This document shows, in pieces, positions 24,691 to 35,607 of a stretch of DNA of 64,000 nt. Origin of the DNA: Gentiana macrophylla (Eukaryota > Streptophyta > Magnoliopsida > Gentianales > Gentianaceae); the NCBI GenBank assembly GCA_026214975.1, contig JAOBSW010000553.1, positions 558,001 to 622,000 of the forward strand, written 5' to 3'. The notes below the pieces were generated by a model. That model was not told the DNA's origin, made no database searches, and was given only the letters and a program-made list of their open reading frames with translations. The position numbers and the translations under genes were made by a program. Within the stretch, counting starts at the first letter, position 1. Every line of letters starts with the position of its first letter.

Positions 24691-25210
24691 GATAAAGAGT
24701 CAAAAGTCCTTTTTTTGACACAAAATAAATAAATAGGACATACTCATTTTTTAGTGCAAAAAGACAAACAATTTTGATTTTGACAAAATTACCCTTTTAT
24801 TAAAGAGGGACGCGCAAGATATGTATTAAATCTTCCTTCCGCCGCTTGAGGTTTGTTTGTGTTTGTTTGTTTTTTTTTTTTTTTTTTTTTTTTCCAAACA
24901 ACCGTAACTTTTGATTTATAACTCCGATCATCGAAATTTTTCACCAAAATTCATGTTTTTTTCTCTTCAATTTGAGCGTTCTCAAATACGATACTCCTTC
25001 CGACATATATTTTGAAAGATTTAAAAACATTTGTATTAACTGTAGCCGCTTTTTCTTATAAACAACCAGAACTTTTGATTTAACACCGATCATCAAAATT
25101 GTTTCACCAAAGTTCATATTTTTTTATCTTCATTTTGAGACGCGCTTGATACATTTTCGACGTAGTATTTGAAAGCCGAATTTAATTGCAGATTTACACT
25201 AACACATGAT
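24691..25210. repeat. left terminal inverted repeat of the large element
   Basis: Pairs with 32945-33427. A T-run at about 24871-24893 corresponds to the A-run at about 33257-33271. The pattern of two related half-units (each with TTTTGATTTA followed by CCGATCATC) is kept in both arms. Confidence 0.7.
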
Positions 25211-26640
25211 CGTGACGTGATCAATATCGATGATCGATGATCGATAATGATATGATGATGATCGCTCATTTAAAGCTTAATTCAAGTGACTACTTCAAAG
25301 CACACATACCGGCTCATATAAGACTCATTTAAGCGCTTAATTCAAGTGATTAACTATTAAGCCTATGTCAAGTTTATGTGGTTTTGATTGATAAAAGGAA
25401 TATCATAGATTAACTTGATTAATGTGTGGTGTTTATAACATGCATGTTCAGCAGTTAATCACTTGAATTAGGCCTATCTATTGTATTAAGGCACACAAGA
25501 TCAATGATGTCGATATCGCAATATCGAGATCGCAGATCGATGATCGCAATATCGATTATCATTGACATCGACGTGATCGCTGATGATCGTAGAGTATCGA
25601 TGTCGACGTGATCGTGATCAGGTTCAAAAGGACTCTCCTTTCGGTTTTTTGTTGCAAGGTCTATGTCCCCCAAGTCCTTGATATGAACTGAATGTCTTCT
25701 TAGAGTTCAAGCACTCATATTTACTTCTTTTTGGAGCATGTTTCGATACTATTTTTTCTTTAGGATCATTTCTTTTAGGCCTCTTCTTGTTCTTGGGTTC
25801 AATCACATTAGGCCACTTGTTCTTGGCTTCATAATCACAACTCAAATAAGGCCATCTTGGAGCAAGTGAAAGCATAAGAAACACTTTCTTGTAAAGAAGA
25901 AGACACTATATCTACATTTTGCTTTCATATTCATAATCACAATAACACAATAACACAAGCTAGCCAAGAAACAAATTATGTTTCTTGACCCCAACAAGAA
26001 CACAGAGAGGAAGCTAAATTTACTCCAAATTTTAAGCTCAAAGTGTCGCTTAAAATACTTGTTGAAAACTTGCTCGAATGCAACTTTAAAATGCCTCAAA
26101 AGCATCGATTGCAAAATGGGGATATTTTAGTCCGAACGGAAAATTATTGTCCTTATTGCAACTAATAAATTGAACCAGGATTAAAGCTTTATTAAGGGTA
26201 AAAATGTGGACTTTTCCCTAATTTTTCCATATTTCTATGCACCCAGTAATCAAACTATCACTCTTAGATTCCTTCTGATTTTTAGATATAAACCGAACAT
26301 TGAACAACCAAATCAACTTTATTCAAAAGAAATCGATAATATATACAAACTTGAAGGTTTTTAAGCATGTAAAAGCATGCGAGTGAAAAGATTGACTCAC
26401 CAAGATGGAAAAGGTCCCCTGTAGTAAACAAAAACAATATCACTAATGAAGATCATATAAGGCACACATTATCGATGCTTGATGATCGATATCGTAAAAA
26501 GTATCAGGCTCATTTAAGGCTTAATTCAAGTGACTACTTCGAGGCACACATATCTGGCTCATTTAAGGCTTAATTCAAGGGACACAATATCATAAATGTC
26601 TCATATAAGCCTCATATAAGGCTCATGTGAACAAAACACT
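25210..26640. repeat. subterminal repeats of the large element, left side
   Basis: Clusters of GATCGATGATCGATATCG-like palindromic words and of CTCATTTAAGGCTTAATTCAAGTGACTACTTC units occur at 25215-25620 and 26460-26640. Matching inverted units fill 32325-32945. Confidence 0.6.
25624..25884 (-). pseudogene. C2H2 zinc-finger (ZAT-like, QALGGH type) gene fragment
   Basis: An 86-codon frame ends in KTFSSYQGLGGHRPCNKK, close to the plant-specific TFSSYQALGGH finger of ZAT-type repressors. Only the first zinc cysteine (ECLNS) and the first histidine (GGH) remain; the second cysteine and second histidine positions are Ser and Asn, so the finger should not fold. It lies between inverted repeats and looks like a captured, decayed host-gene piece. 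The upstream part of the frame is unrecognised. Confidence 0.6.
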
Positions 26641-27235
26641 ATAACACTATTGCAAATTAGTTGATTAAACAACTTAGATAGAGCTATATAAACAATCATA
26701 TATACCACAAAGCAAGTTTATCAAACAAATACAGTTTAGTTTAATTAATGAAGTCAAATTCAACAAATAATAGATAGCACTTGATTTAGACACTTGACTA
26801 TGCCTATTATCAGAACAAGTAAATATGCACGGCTGATATACACTAGGACAACTTGATGTATATAACTAAATAATGTCCAAACAATTCTAATACAATATGC
26901 AGCAAATCAACGTGAAGGTTATATAAGCAGGTCAAAAAAAAGTACACTCTTACAAACTTAGCCGATCTATTTGCTGATTAAAAACTCAGCAAATGAAACT
27001 CGCGAACATTCTTTTATAGATAAAGCAATGTACGACTTAACCCCGACAAATGAGATGATAAGTCATCCATTAAGCTAAACTCGAACACAAATTTGAACAA
27101 ATTTTCTTTATCATTGAGCCGAGTTTGAACATAATTTTTTGTTCGTTTATTACTTAAACGTTTGCGAACATCCCTTGACCTTTACGAACACAAGCTTAAG
27201 AAACAAATTATCGGTTCGGCTCGTTAAATTGTTCT

Positions 27236-27331
27236 GTTTTTTTTTTACGCACGCACAATGTCCCCACTAGAACTCAAACCCGGAACCTTCGTATTAATAA
27301 CCACAGCACATACCGCTGGGTCAATACTACC
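27236..27331 (-). mobile_element. short SINE with 14-bp target-site duplication
   Basis: On the minus strand the piece runs from GACCCAGCGGTATGTGCTG through a B-box-like GGGTTTGAGTTC to a poly-A (poly-T on plus at about 27237-27246). CGTTAAATTGTTCT at 27222-27235 and CGTTAAACTGTTCT at 27332-27345 flank it with one mismatch. It is 96 bp, so it is a short or truncated SINE. Confidence 0.65.
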
Positions 27332-27485
27332 CGTTAAACTGTTCTACTAACAAGTAACAAGCACCCCCAACTCTTTTTTATTTTTTATTTTTTATTTTTT
27401 ATTTTAGTTCGACCATAACTCTGACATAGTGTAACATAACCAATAGATTTTTTAAATTATCACGTGGACCTCTGCCGATTAAAAA

Positions 27486-27819
27486 GGCTAAACCAATATG
27501 AGCCCGATGAATTGGAAAAGAAGGCCAAGGACGTGCCCAAAAGAAGCCTAGCGCAATTTCCAACACCCCTTGAAAACATGTCTGGACGGCGACGTCAACC
27601 ACCTCTCCCCCCATATATGCTTATTGAGCAATAACCTAAATTGCAGCACTAGATATAGGATTTTTTAGGAGGTTTTTTTTTTTTTTTTTTTCCTTTCCTA
27701 GATCACATATATATATCCTACCATATTTCCTCCACGATATGTTTGTGTATACGAACGGCCTCCGAACGACCTCCTCGACCGCCTCCAATTTTTATTTTAT
27801 TTTTTCCTAGATCACATAT

Positions 27820-27890
<71 letters not shown>

Positions 27891-28900
27891 TACCCTATCT
27901 CCTCTACGATATGTTTGTGTGTCCGAACGACCTCATCAACCTCCGAACGCCCTCCTCCGAACGACCTCCGAAACCGCCTCCGATTCTTTTTTCTTTTTTT
28001 TCTAGATCACACACATATATATATATATATATCCTACCCTATCTCCTCTACGATATGTTTGTGTTTCCGAACGACCTCCTCAACCGCCTCCGATTTTTTT
28101 TTTCTTTTCTAGATCACATATATATATATCCTACCCTATCTCCTCTACGATATGTTTGTTTGTCCAACCGACCTTTGAACGACCTCCTCAACCGCCTCTG
28201 GATGACCACCTCCGAACGACCTCCGAAACCGCCTCCGATTTTTTTTTCTAGATCACATATATATATCCTACCCTATCTCCTTTACGATACGTTTGTGTGT
28301 CCGAACAACCTCCGAAACCGCCTCCGACTCGACATGAGCCCGATGAATTGGAAAAGAAAGCCAAAGACGTGCCCAAAACAAGCCTAGCGCAATGCCTACC
28401 TCCCCTTGAAAACATGTCCGGACGGCCTCAGAAATCGGACAAGGCAACAGAAAAATCCCCCTTTTTCAGAAATCCTATGTCTTGTGCTACATTTTAGGTT
28501 GTCGCTCAATAAGCAATTATATGGGAGAGAGGTGGTTGACGAGGCCGTCTGGACATGTTTTCAAGGGGAGCTGGGCATTGCGCTAGGCTTCTTTTGGGCA
28601 CGTCTTTGGCCTTATTTTTCCAATTCATCGGGCTCACATTGAGTCGGAGGCGGTTGAGGAGGTCGTTCGGACATGCAACTAAGAGGAGCTAGGCCTTGTG
28701 CTAGGCTTCTTTTGGGTACGTCCTCGGCCTTCTTTGCCACTTTATCGGGAACGCATTTTGAGTTAGACAATCGGCAACGCAAAACAATAATTGCGCACGA
28801 TTTCAACGTGAAATATATATACGCAAAAAAGGGGGAAAAACACACACACAAACGTATCGTAAAGGAGATAAGATATGATATATATAAGTGATATAGGAAT
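27486..28900. repeat. foldback block with tandem units and AT microsatellites
   Basis: The segment 27486-27635 is repeated inverted at about 28500-28640 (AGCCTAGCGCAAT, AAAACATGTC and CCGATGAATTGGAAAAG on opposite strands) and partly directly at 28330-28420. Between them, five or so tandem units carry CTATCTCCTCTACGATATG followed by CGAACGACCTCC and an (AT)n run; one more lies inverted at about 28850-28890. Open frames here only reflect the repeats. It may be a foldback transposon. Confidence 0.6.
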
Positions 28901-28993
28901 GGGCAACATTTCCACTTGGCTTTAAAAAGTTTATCATAGTGCAATTACCAAACGTATCGTAGGTGTAATTACCAAATATTACTCTTGTGTAGT

Positions 28994-30755
28994 TGATGAG
29001 CATAAGTTTTACCCCAACAAAAACAATTTATAAGGACTCGAAACTGTGGGTAAACTAACTCTCTAACCGGCAGTGGACCGGGTCGATTGCGAGTAAAGCT
29101 ACAGGAGTCCGAGGTCGAACCCAAAGGAATCGTGCTTGCAAGTACCAAAGTGAACGTAATGCTTAGTCTAAGTGATCAAAGTTCTTAAGGTTTTGTTTAC
29201 TACAACGGCACTAAGTGAATCTAACTAACGAGTCTAAAGTTAAAAAAGAGAAAGAAGATTAAACTACTCGGTTTTAAAGATAATTAAAGAGACATAGCCG
29301 AACCATGATCAAAATAGCTAATATCACCCAAAGGAAAGACAAAACCGGGAGTGTGCAATAACGACGAACTCTTGCATTCAATTTCACGGGTACGTGCTCC
29401 TAATCCCGGTGCTAAGGTCTGAACAACTCTTCCCCAACACCTTATGTCAAGTCAACTAACCTATCCTAAGAGAGATTCCTTCACAAGACAATCATGCACA
29501 AGAGCCGTGTATGCGTTGAAAACGAGTAGCCTCGCACTACAATGCGATCCTAGAACCTTTTTTCCCACACCCTCTCTCGAACAACTCTCAAGAGTGATGT
29601 GTGTGATTTTTGACCTAGGTGATCAATCTAGCCCAAATCCGTTATAACGAGTTCTAAGACGTGAAATACGCAAGAAACAACAATAAAAGCACTACCCACT
29701 CCCCATTTCATCACCCAAAGGGTGATTTCACTAAATTTCACATGATTTGGCTATGAAGATGTTTAGCTACACATTATATTAATCAAAACATGCATAAAAC
29801 AAGTAAATAAGAGCCATAACAAGTAAAAGAGAAGAGAGATATACCATAAAATTGCAGAAATCGGGATTAGATCCAAAAAGTACAAAAAATAGAAGTAATT
29901 AAAAGGTGGTCTCTTAGTGTTTGGAATGAAAATCTAAGCTAAGAAATGGAAAGATTATGCTAAGATATTGTTGATTTACACTAAGAGAGAGTATTCTAAG
30001 CTATTACAAAATTCGAGCAAAAGATGGGTAGAGTTTTGCTAAGAAAAGCTTGATATCTAAGAAAATGTCTAAAGGGGTATTTATAGGTGAAGGGAAAATC
30101 TGCGCAAAAAAAGGTCCAAACGCTGCTAGAAGGTTGGAACGCGGTTGGCATCTTTCAAACGCGCGTTTGGTCAAGCTAAACGCGTCGTTACACATAATTT
30201 CAGGCGGGGCTTGATCGTTTTTCATCCGAACGCAGCGTTTGGAAGGTTCAAACGTGCGTTTAGGATCTTGAACGCCGCGGTTGGCATGGTTTCCAAACGT
30301 GCGTTTAGAGGGCTTCAACTCAAACCAACCAAAATCAACTTCTCGAACGCGTTTAGGATTCAAACGCGTTTGGTGTGTGTGAACGCGTGCGTTTGGAGGG
30401 TTCAAACGCGCGTTAAAACCCTGTTTCCCCAGTCTTCACTTTTCTCCTTTTTGACCCTCGTCTTGCCTCGGTTATGCTTTTTCACCACAAATTGTCATCT
30501 TCGGGTCCTCGAGACACCAATACCCTTCAATATCATAAACAACCACAAACATCCAAACAATTCCGGAGGTAAAAGTGCTCGGGAATGGGGTTAATAATAA
30601 CAAAAAGGGTATGAATTCATCAAAGTGACGGATTCGTTCCCGTGCCATGCTCACGATATTACCCAAAAACGGTCTAAAAACACCGAGAATGTGCTAAAAG
30701 TGGGATAAACGGGGGTGGAAAATGCACCGGAATCACGTAAAGTTGACTCCCATCA
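28994..30755 (-). mobile_element. solo LTR, 1762 bp, exact 5-bp target-site duplication
   Basis: On the minus strand the element begins TGATGGGAGTCAACTTTACG and ends GCTCATCA. GTAGT flanks it on both sides (28989-28993 and 30756-30760). It belongs to the same family as the LTRs at 45115-46850 and 42142-48127. It has a TATA-like TATAAATA at 30078-30085 (minus) and about ten self-complementary AAACGCGCGTTT-type words at about 30120-30420 just upstream of it. No coding frame. Confidence 0.9.
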
Positions 30756-30984
30756 GTAGTCTCCTCGTTTTGTCCTATCGCAAATTTTTCAGGCCTTGTC
30801 ATTATCAACTTCCGTGTTTTAAAGGTGTCATTATCAACTTCCGTGTTTTAAAGGGTTGCTTGTTTTCCGTTTCTCAAATATTTACAGTGATCTCTTCTGT
30901 ACCAAATATATCTCTTATTATATCATGTTATACTTCACTCATGCCTGCAGTGGGCATACACCGTGCACCGCACGGAGTGAAATA

Positions 30985-31470
30985 TTAGTATATCCATAAA
31001 ATTGCTGATTTTTGTTTTTCATAAAAAGATATATTCCACTGCCAGGATTTGAACCTAGATTCAAGAGAATTTGAATTGCCAAGTGCTATAGTGGAGGCTT
31101 TGTTCAAGGTAGCAGTTTTAGATTTACATATAAATGAAATAATTATATGAGCGTATGAGTCTTCCCAGAGAAAACCTTGGAAAAAACTCCAAACCCCTAA
31201 AAATAGTTTTTTTTTAGAAAAAAATAGTTTATAATCCACTTTTTCTCCTTTAATTAAATCATAATCCAGCTTCAAATTATTAGTTGCATTAAAGACAAAT
31301 AAATTCCACCGGACGAATATATCCCTATTTACCCATTCAAGTTGTTCAACCCCGCCTGGATAAAGTCGAGCCGGCCTTCTTCCAAACTTAGATTCTCCTC
31401 CACATTCCTCAAACACGTTTCTTTGTATGATTGGTGACTCATCAGAACTGGAGCGTTTTCTGGCCACCAT
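30985..31470 (-). CDS. unrecognised ORF of 161 codons inside the large element
   Basis: The frame starts MVARKRSSSDESPIIQ and has a reasonable plant-like composition for the first 55 residues (up to GGVEQLEWVNRD), then becomes Phe/Lys-rich and low in structure. I recognise no domain. The start could be a captured first exon of a host gene, with the rest intron read-through. It may equally be chance. Confidence 0.25.
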   Translation of the reverse strand: MVARKRSSSDESPIIQRNVFEECGGESKFGRRPARLYPGGVEQLEWVNRDIFVRWNLFVFNATNNLKLDYDLIKGEKVDYKLFFSKKKLFLGVWSFFQGFLWEDSYAHIIISFICKSKTATLNKASTIALGNSNSLESRFKSWQWNISFYEKQKSAILWIY

Positions 31471-32324
31471 AATTTAGGCGTCGGAGGCCTCATTTCTGAC
31501 CCGTATTATCTTCATTTCTTTTTTTAATTTTGTTTGTTTGGCAGATTTGTAGATAAATAGCTTTAATTGTTGATTTCCAACCCCCCTTCCCCGTTTTACA
31601 GCCAGCATTTGTTCTTGATTGCAATAGCCGTAGACAGTTTTACACTTGCATTAGCTGCTAGTTTTTCTGATAAAGTGCTCAGTTTAGTTGTATAATTTAC
31701 TCAAAATTAACCCATTTCAGTGCTGTTTCGTAAAGGGAAAAAAATACCATTAAGAATGTTGGGAGAGAAATGAAATTATTTGTAAAAAAACGATATTAAT
31801 TACTTCAAATCATGCTTTGTGAGGAGTTAAATATTTTATCCATTGTCAATCTACTTTTATTAGATGATTTTACTAATTACCGCAACTAAAGAACATTTTC
31901 TAGCAAATTTGTGATGAAGTGTTTGTACGAGGAAAGTAGAATCCTTGACACTCACTGTGGTAATATAGACACTTTAGCCTACAACTTTTTGCTTTTCACC
32001 GTCATTTAGGTAGCTTACGTACTAGTAAAATGCAATAGATTTAGCATAGTGCAGTTGGGTGAACATCTGCAACTGTCAACTTTTCCGGCCTGTTTTAACG
32101 ATGAATATTTTGAAATTGTGCTGGAGACCATGTTGAAATTTAACAAACCTGAAAGACGGCTGCCATTCATTTCCAGTTTTCTTCTAAAGGCCTTGTGGCT
32201 TTTTCTTCATGGTTTCTATTTATTTTTAATCTCCACTAATTCCTCCTACTACTTTTCATTTATCTTTGCTAATATACTTCATTTCTCCTCACTTACAACT
32301 TCTTTCAACTTATTGAAGTAGCCC

Positions 32325-33427
32325 ATTGAATTAAGCCTTAAATGAGCCTTATATGAGCATGATACCGTGTTAGTGATACTGTGTGCCTTGTATGATACTG
32401 TTACTCATATTGTGTGTCTTATATTAGCCTTATATGAGCCAGATATGATATTGTGTCCCTTGAATTAAGCCTTAAATGAGCCTTATATGTTGAATTAAGC
32501 CTTAAATGAGCACGACATTTGTGTAATCGATATTGTGTAATCGATCTATTTCTCGACATCATGTTTCATCGATCTTTGTGTGCCTTATATGATACTGTTA
32601 TATTATATGCCTTATATGAGCCAGATTGTGTCCATTGAATTAAACCTTAAATGAGCCTTATATGAGCCAGATATGTGTGCCTTGAAGTGGTCACTTGAAT
32701 TAAGCCTTAAATGAAAGCCTCGACATCGTTTCATCGATCATCGATATTGTATGCCTTATATGATACTGTTAGTGATATTGTATGCCTTAAATGAGCCTTA
32801 TATGAGCCATATATGATATTGTGTCCTTTGAATTAAGTCTTATATGAGCCAGATATGTGTGCCTTGAAGTAGTCACTTGAATTAAGACTTAAATGAGCAT
32901 GATCATCATTTCATCACATCGATACTATTTCTCGATATTGTTTACTGATACCGTGTTAGTGTAAATGCTGCGATTAAATTCGGCTTTCAAAATACTACGT
33001 CGAAAATGTATCAAATGAGGTCTCAAAATGAAGATAAAAAAAATATGAACTTTGGTGAAACAATTTTGATGATCGGTGTTCTAAATCAAAAGTTATGGTC
33101 GTTTATAAGAAAAATGTTCCGGTTAATGCAAATTTTTTTCGGCTTTCAAAATTTACGTCGGAAGGGTACCGTATTTGGGCTCAAATTAAAGAGCAAAAAA
33201 ATATATATATTTTGGTGAAAAAATTTCGATGATCGGAGTTATAAATACGGATGTTTGAAAAAAAAAAAAAAACAAAGAAACAACACCAAACCTGAAGGAA
33301 GCGGAATAAACTGAAGACATATTCTTGTCCGTCTGAAATTGTTTGTCATTTTTGCAACTAAAAAAATGAGTGTGTCCTATTTATTTATTTTGTAATCTTT
33401 TCTGTCCTTTTTCCTCAATCTCTTTTT
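32325..33427. repeat. right subterminal repeats and right terminal inverted repeat
   Basis: Positions 32325-32945 contain many copies of TTGAATTAAGCCTTAAATGAGCC, often followed by TTATATGAGCCAGATATG, and ATCGATATTGT words. The part from 32945 to 33427 is the inverted partner of 24691-25210. Confidence 0.65.
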
Positions 33428-34254
33428 TTTAAGGGTTTTCGTTGTCATGCAATATAAATTGAAAGAACGACAAGAAAAATTGCGACAAATATAATTTTTA
33501 TTAATTTCAAAATTAGAGTGGGTACAATCTCTAACAATTTCACTATATCTACTGAATGCATTTGATTCTCCTTTGCTTTCTCTGAGGGTCTCAGGGACTT
33601 GTTTTCTGACTTTGTCGGTACTCTTCCAATTCGTGGGAAGAACGCCTTTGATTTATGGAAGATCTCCGGATATGGCGGATAATCTTCGATATTTGCTGAA
33701 GAACTCCGGATATGGCGGATAATCTTCATTAGTTGGAGATGACTTGGATGCTTTCATGCTTCCTTGATCTTCTCCTTTGTTAATTCTCAAAGGGTCGCGA
33801 TGACTTAGTCTCGGATTTTAGCGGTGCTCCTCCTATTTTGTTGAGAAGATGACCTTTGTTTGTTGAAGAACTCCCGATAATGGTTCTAGAAAATCTTACT
33901 ATATCACAATTCTATATTTTTTTCCATGATGCTGTAATTAGTATCTTCATGAATCTATTGTGACGTCATAATTCATGTAAAAAAATACGATTTTACAGAG
34001 GTCCAAAGAGCACATTCTTCGACTTCTTGTATTTGACTTTTCAAATGTCAAGTATTAATATGGTGCCCCAAACAAAATACAGACCCTTTTTTTCCTAGAA
34101 GAAAAGTTATGTAAGGAGGCATTCAAATCACATGATTTACAATATTCAAACTTATTACCTCTACTCAAAACATAGCCAAAAAACCAATGCTATATGTGGC
34201 TTATACATTACATTGATGATACTCAAGTCAATAAACAAGGAAACTTCCGACAAC
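33428..34254. other. spacer with a short tandem duplication
   Basis: A unit of about 40 bp containing CTCCGGATATGGCGGATAAT occurs twice in a row, from 33658 and 33698. No gene or element ends recognised. Confidence 0.45.
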
Positions 34255-34445
34255 GGGAAAATTCTAAGGTGGAGACTCCCATATGGAGAAACACTTATGT
34301 GGCTTTATCTGGACCACACAAACTTAAATATGGAGAGACACCTATGTTGCTTCATTCTAAGCCACAGTTTCATATGAAACTGTGTAGTCCAGATGAAGCC
34401 ACATAGGTATCTCTCCATATGATAGTCTCCACCTTAGACTTTCCC
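34255..34445. repeat. strong hairpin downstream of MYBC1
   Basis: The left arm 34255-34319 and right arm 34382-34445 are inverted copies with most positions paired over about 64 bases. The loop holds a third partial copy of the arm in direct orientation. It lies about 220 bp past the MYBC1 stop codon. It could be a MITE or a small-RNA-producing hairpin. Confidence 0.7.
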
Positions 34446-34662
34446 GTGACAAAGATGTCATAGGAATTGGCTAAGTAGCTGATTACAAGATGCAAGTTTA
34501 CCAAGATGTTTATATGAATTTGCTAAGTACTTGATTACACATTACAAATGGCAGCTAGAAATATGAAGATGTTATAAAACTGGAAAATGAAAACATTAAT
34601 AACATAACTCCAATTACAGATTTACACATTGCTCTGAAGCTAAAAACACAAGAACCCCAAAC

Positions 34663-35607
34663 TTAATCATCCCCATTGGGAAATAAAGTGAGGGCTCTCC
34701 TTCCAATTCCATCACCGGTCTCTCGAACTGATCCCATGTCCTTATGATAAGATCCCATTACAGAGCTGTTGTTATGCACTGGTGCCCCCATAATCTGAAC
34801 ATGGGACTGTGATTGCCTTGACAAAAATGGATGATCAAACTGCCCATCTGGTGGTGATGTACCAAAATGCCTAATATGATGCTGAATCTGCTGACTGCCT
34901 ATGGCCATTTGATGGTGGTGCGGCATTGCTGTAACAGGAACAAATGGCAAAAACTGGTTCGAATTAGGCCGACCCGGATGAAGAAAATGGGCAGGGACCG
35001 GTGAACTTGCAAATAAACTGTCTGTATCGGTCCCTGGCCCGAAAGCAGCTCCACTACCTATGCTATTGCTAGCACCACTGCCACTAGAAATCCCCTGCTG
35101 CATTCTTTTCAAATAAAGCCTATACTTCTGTAGATGGCTAGCCACGTTCTCGCGCGTGAGCCCATCAACGCTCATTATCTGCATTATAGTCTTTGGAACA
35201 GCGTTCTTGATTCCTAAGTGCGCCACAGCTTCCACAAATCTCTTGTGGAGCTGTGGCGTCCACACAAGCCGGGGCCGCTTCAGGGTCCTAGCAGGCTCCT
35301 CATCTCCTCCTGCTTCTCCTGAACCGGCCCCCCCTCCTCCTCCTCCTCCCCCGCCGCCAGATGACTCAAACTCTCCCGAAGAGTTGGGCTGTGAGGATGG
35401 AGTATCCTGTGGAGGTAGCTGCGACGGCGGCGGTTGGAGGCGGACCTGGTGGTGGTGGTGACGACGACGTGGGCTAGTGGGATTTCGGATGTCGAAAGCC
35501 ATAGCTAAATCTGGTGTGATTAAGGTCTGAGTTAAAGAAATCAATTCGTCTGGAGAAGGGAGATCTTCATCCCATTTAGCAAACCAATTGGATTCATCAT
35601 CCCTCAT
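34663..35607 (-). CDS. MYBC1: GARP-family transcription factor, MYBC1-like
   Basis: A single exon encodes 314 residues. The N terminus NWFAKWDEDLPSPDELISL and TLITPDLAMAFDI match Arabidopsis MYBC1 (At2g40970, as I recall), a negative regulator of freezing tolerance related to LUX/PCL1. A Pro/Gln- and Gly-rich linker with a run of Gly at about 84-93 leads to EPARTLKRPRLVWTPQLH. The GARP single-Myb domain spans about 109-170, with the helix TPQLHKRFVEAVAHLG and the SHLQKYR signature (157-163). SSPVPAHFLHPG near 205 and the C-terminal LFPNGD are also family features. It is longer than the Arabidopsis protein because of His/Gln-rich stretches. It acts in the nucleus. Confidence 0.92.
   Translation of the reverse strand: MRDDESNWFAKWDEDLPSPDELISLTQTLITPDLAMAFDIRNPTSPRRRHHHHQVRLQPPPSQLPPQDTPSSQPNSSGEFESSGGGGGGGGGGAGSGEAGGDEEPARTLKRPRLVWTPQLHKRFVEAVAHLGIKNAVPKTIMQIMSVDGLTRENVASHLQKYRLYLKRMQQGISSGSGASNSIGSGAAFGPGTDTDSLFASSPVPAHFLHPGRPNSNQFLPFVPVTAMPHHHQMAIGSQQIQHHIRHFGTSPPDGQFDHPFLSRQSQSHVQIMGAPVHNNSSVMGSYHKDMGSVRETGDGIGRRALTLFPNGDD

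Larger units (their letters stand above)
24691..33427. mobile_element. large non-autonomous DNA element with about 0.5-kb inverted ends (Mutator-like?)
   Basis: The sequence at about 24691-25210 returns inverted at about 32945-33427: AATAAATAAATAGGACA, CTCCGATCATCGAAATTTTT, CGTCGAAAATGTATCAAA-type and TTAGTGTAAAT words occur in mirror order. Inside each end lie arrays of ATCGAT- and GCTTAATTCAAG-rich subrepeats. The interior holds a degraded zinc-finger fragment, a SINE, a foldback block, a solo LTR and an unassigned ORF. There is no transposase frame. Long inverted ends plus a gene fragment suggest a Mutator-like element, but I see no clear 9-bp duplication, so the class is a guess. Confidence 0.65.

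Noticed and set aside
25842..26114. 90-codon Cys/Phe-rich frame
   Set aside because: Low complexity, no motif, and it lies inside the large element.
27743..28387. 214-codon open frame
   Set aside because: It is made of the tandem repeat units and AT runs (YIYIYI stretches) with no domain.
30120..30420. Regular AAACGCGCGTTT repeats that look like a CRISPR-like array
   Set aside because: Spacing is irregular, the repeats are short, the DNA is a plant LTR with exact target duplication, and no cas genes exist.
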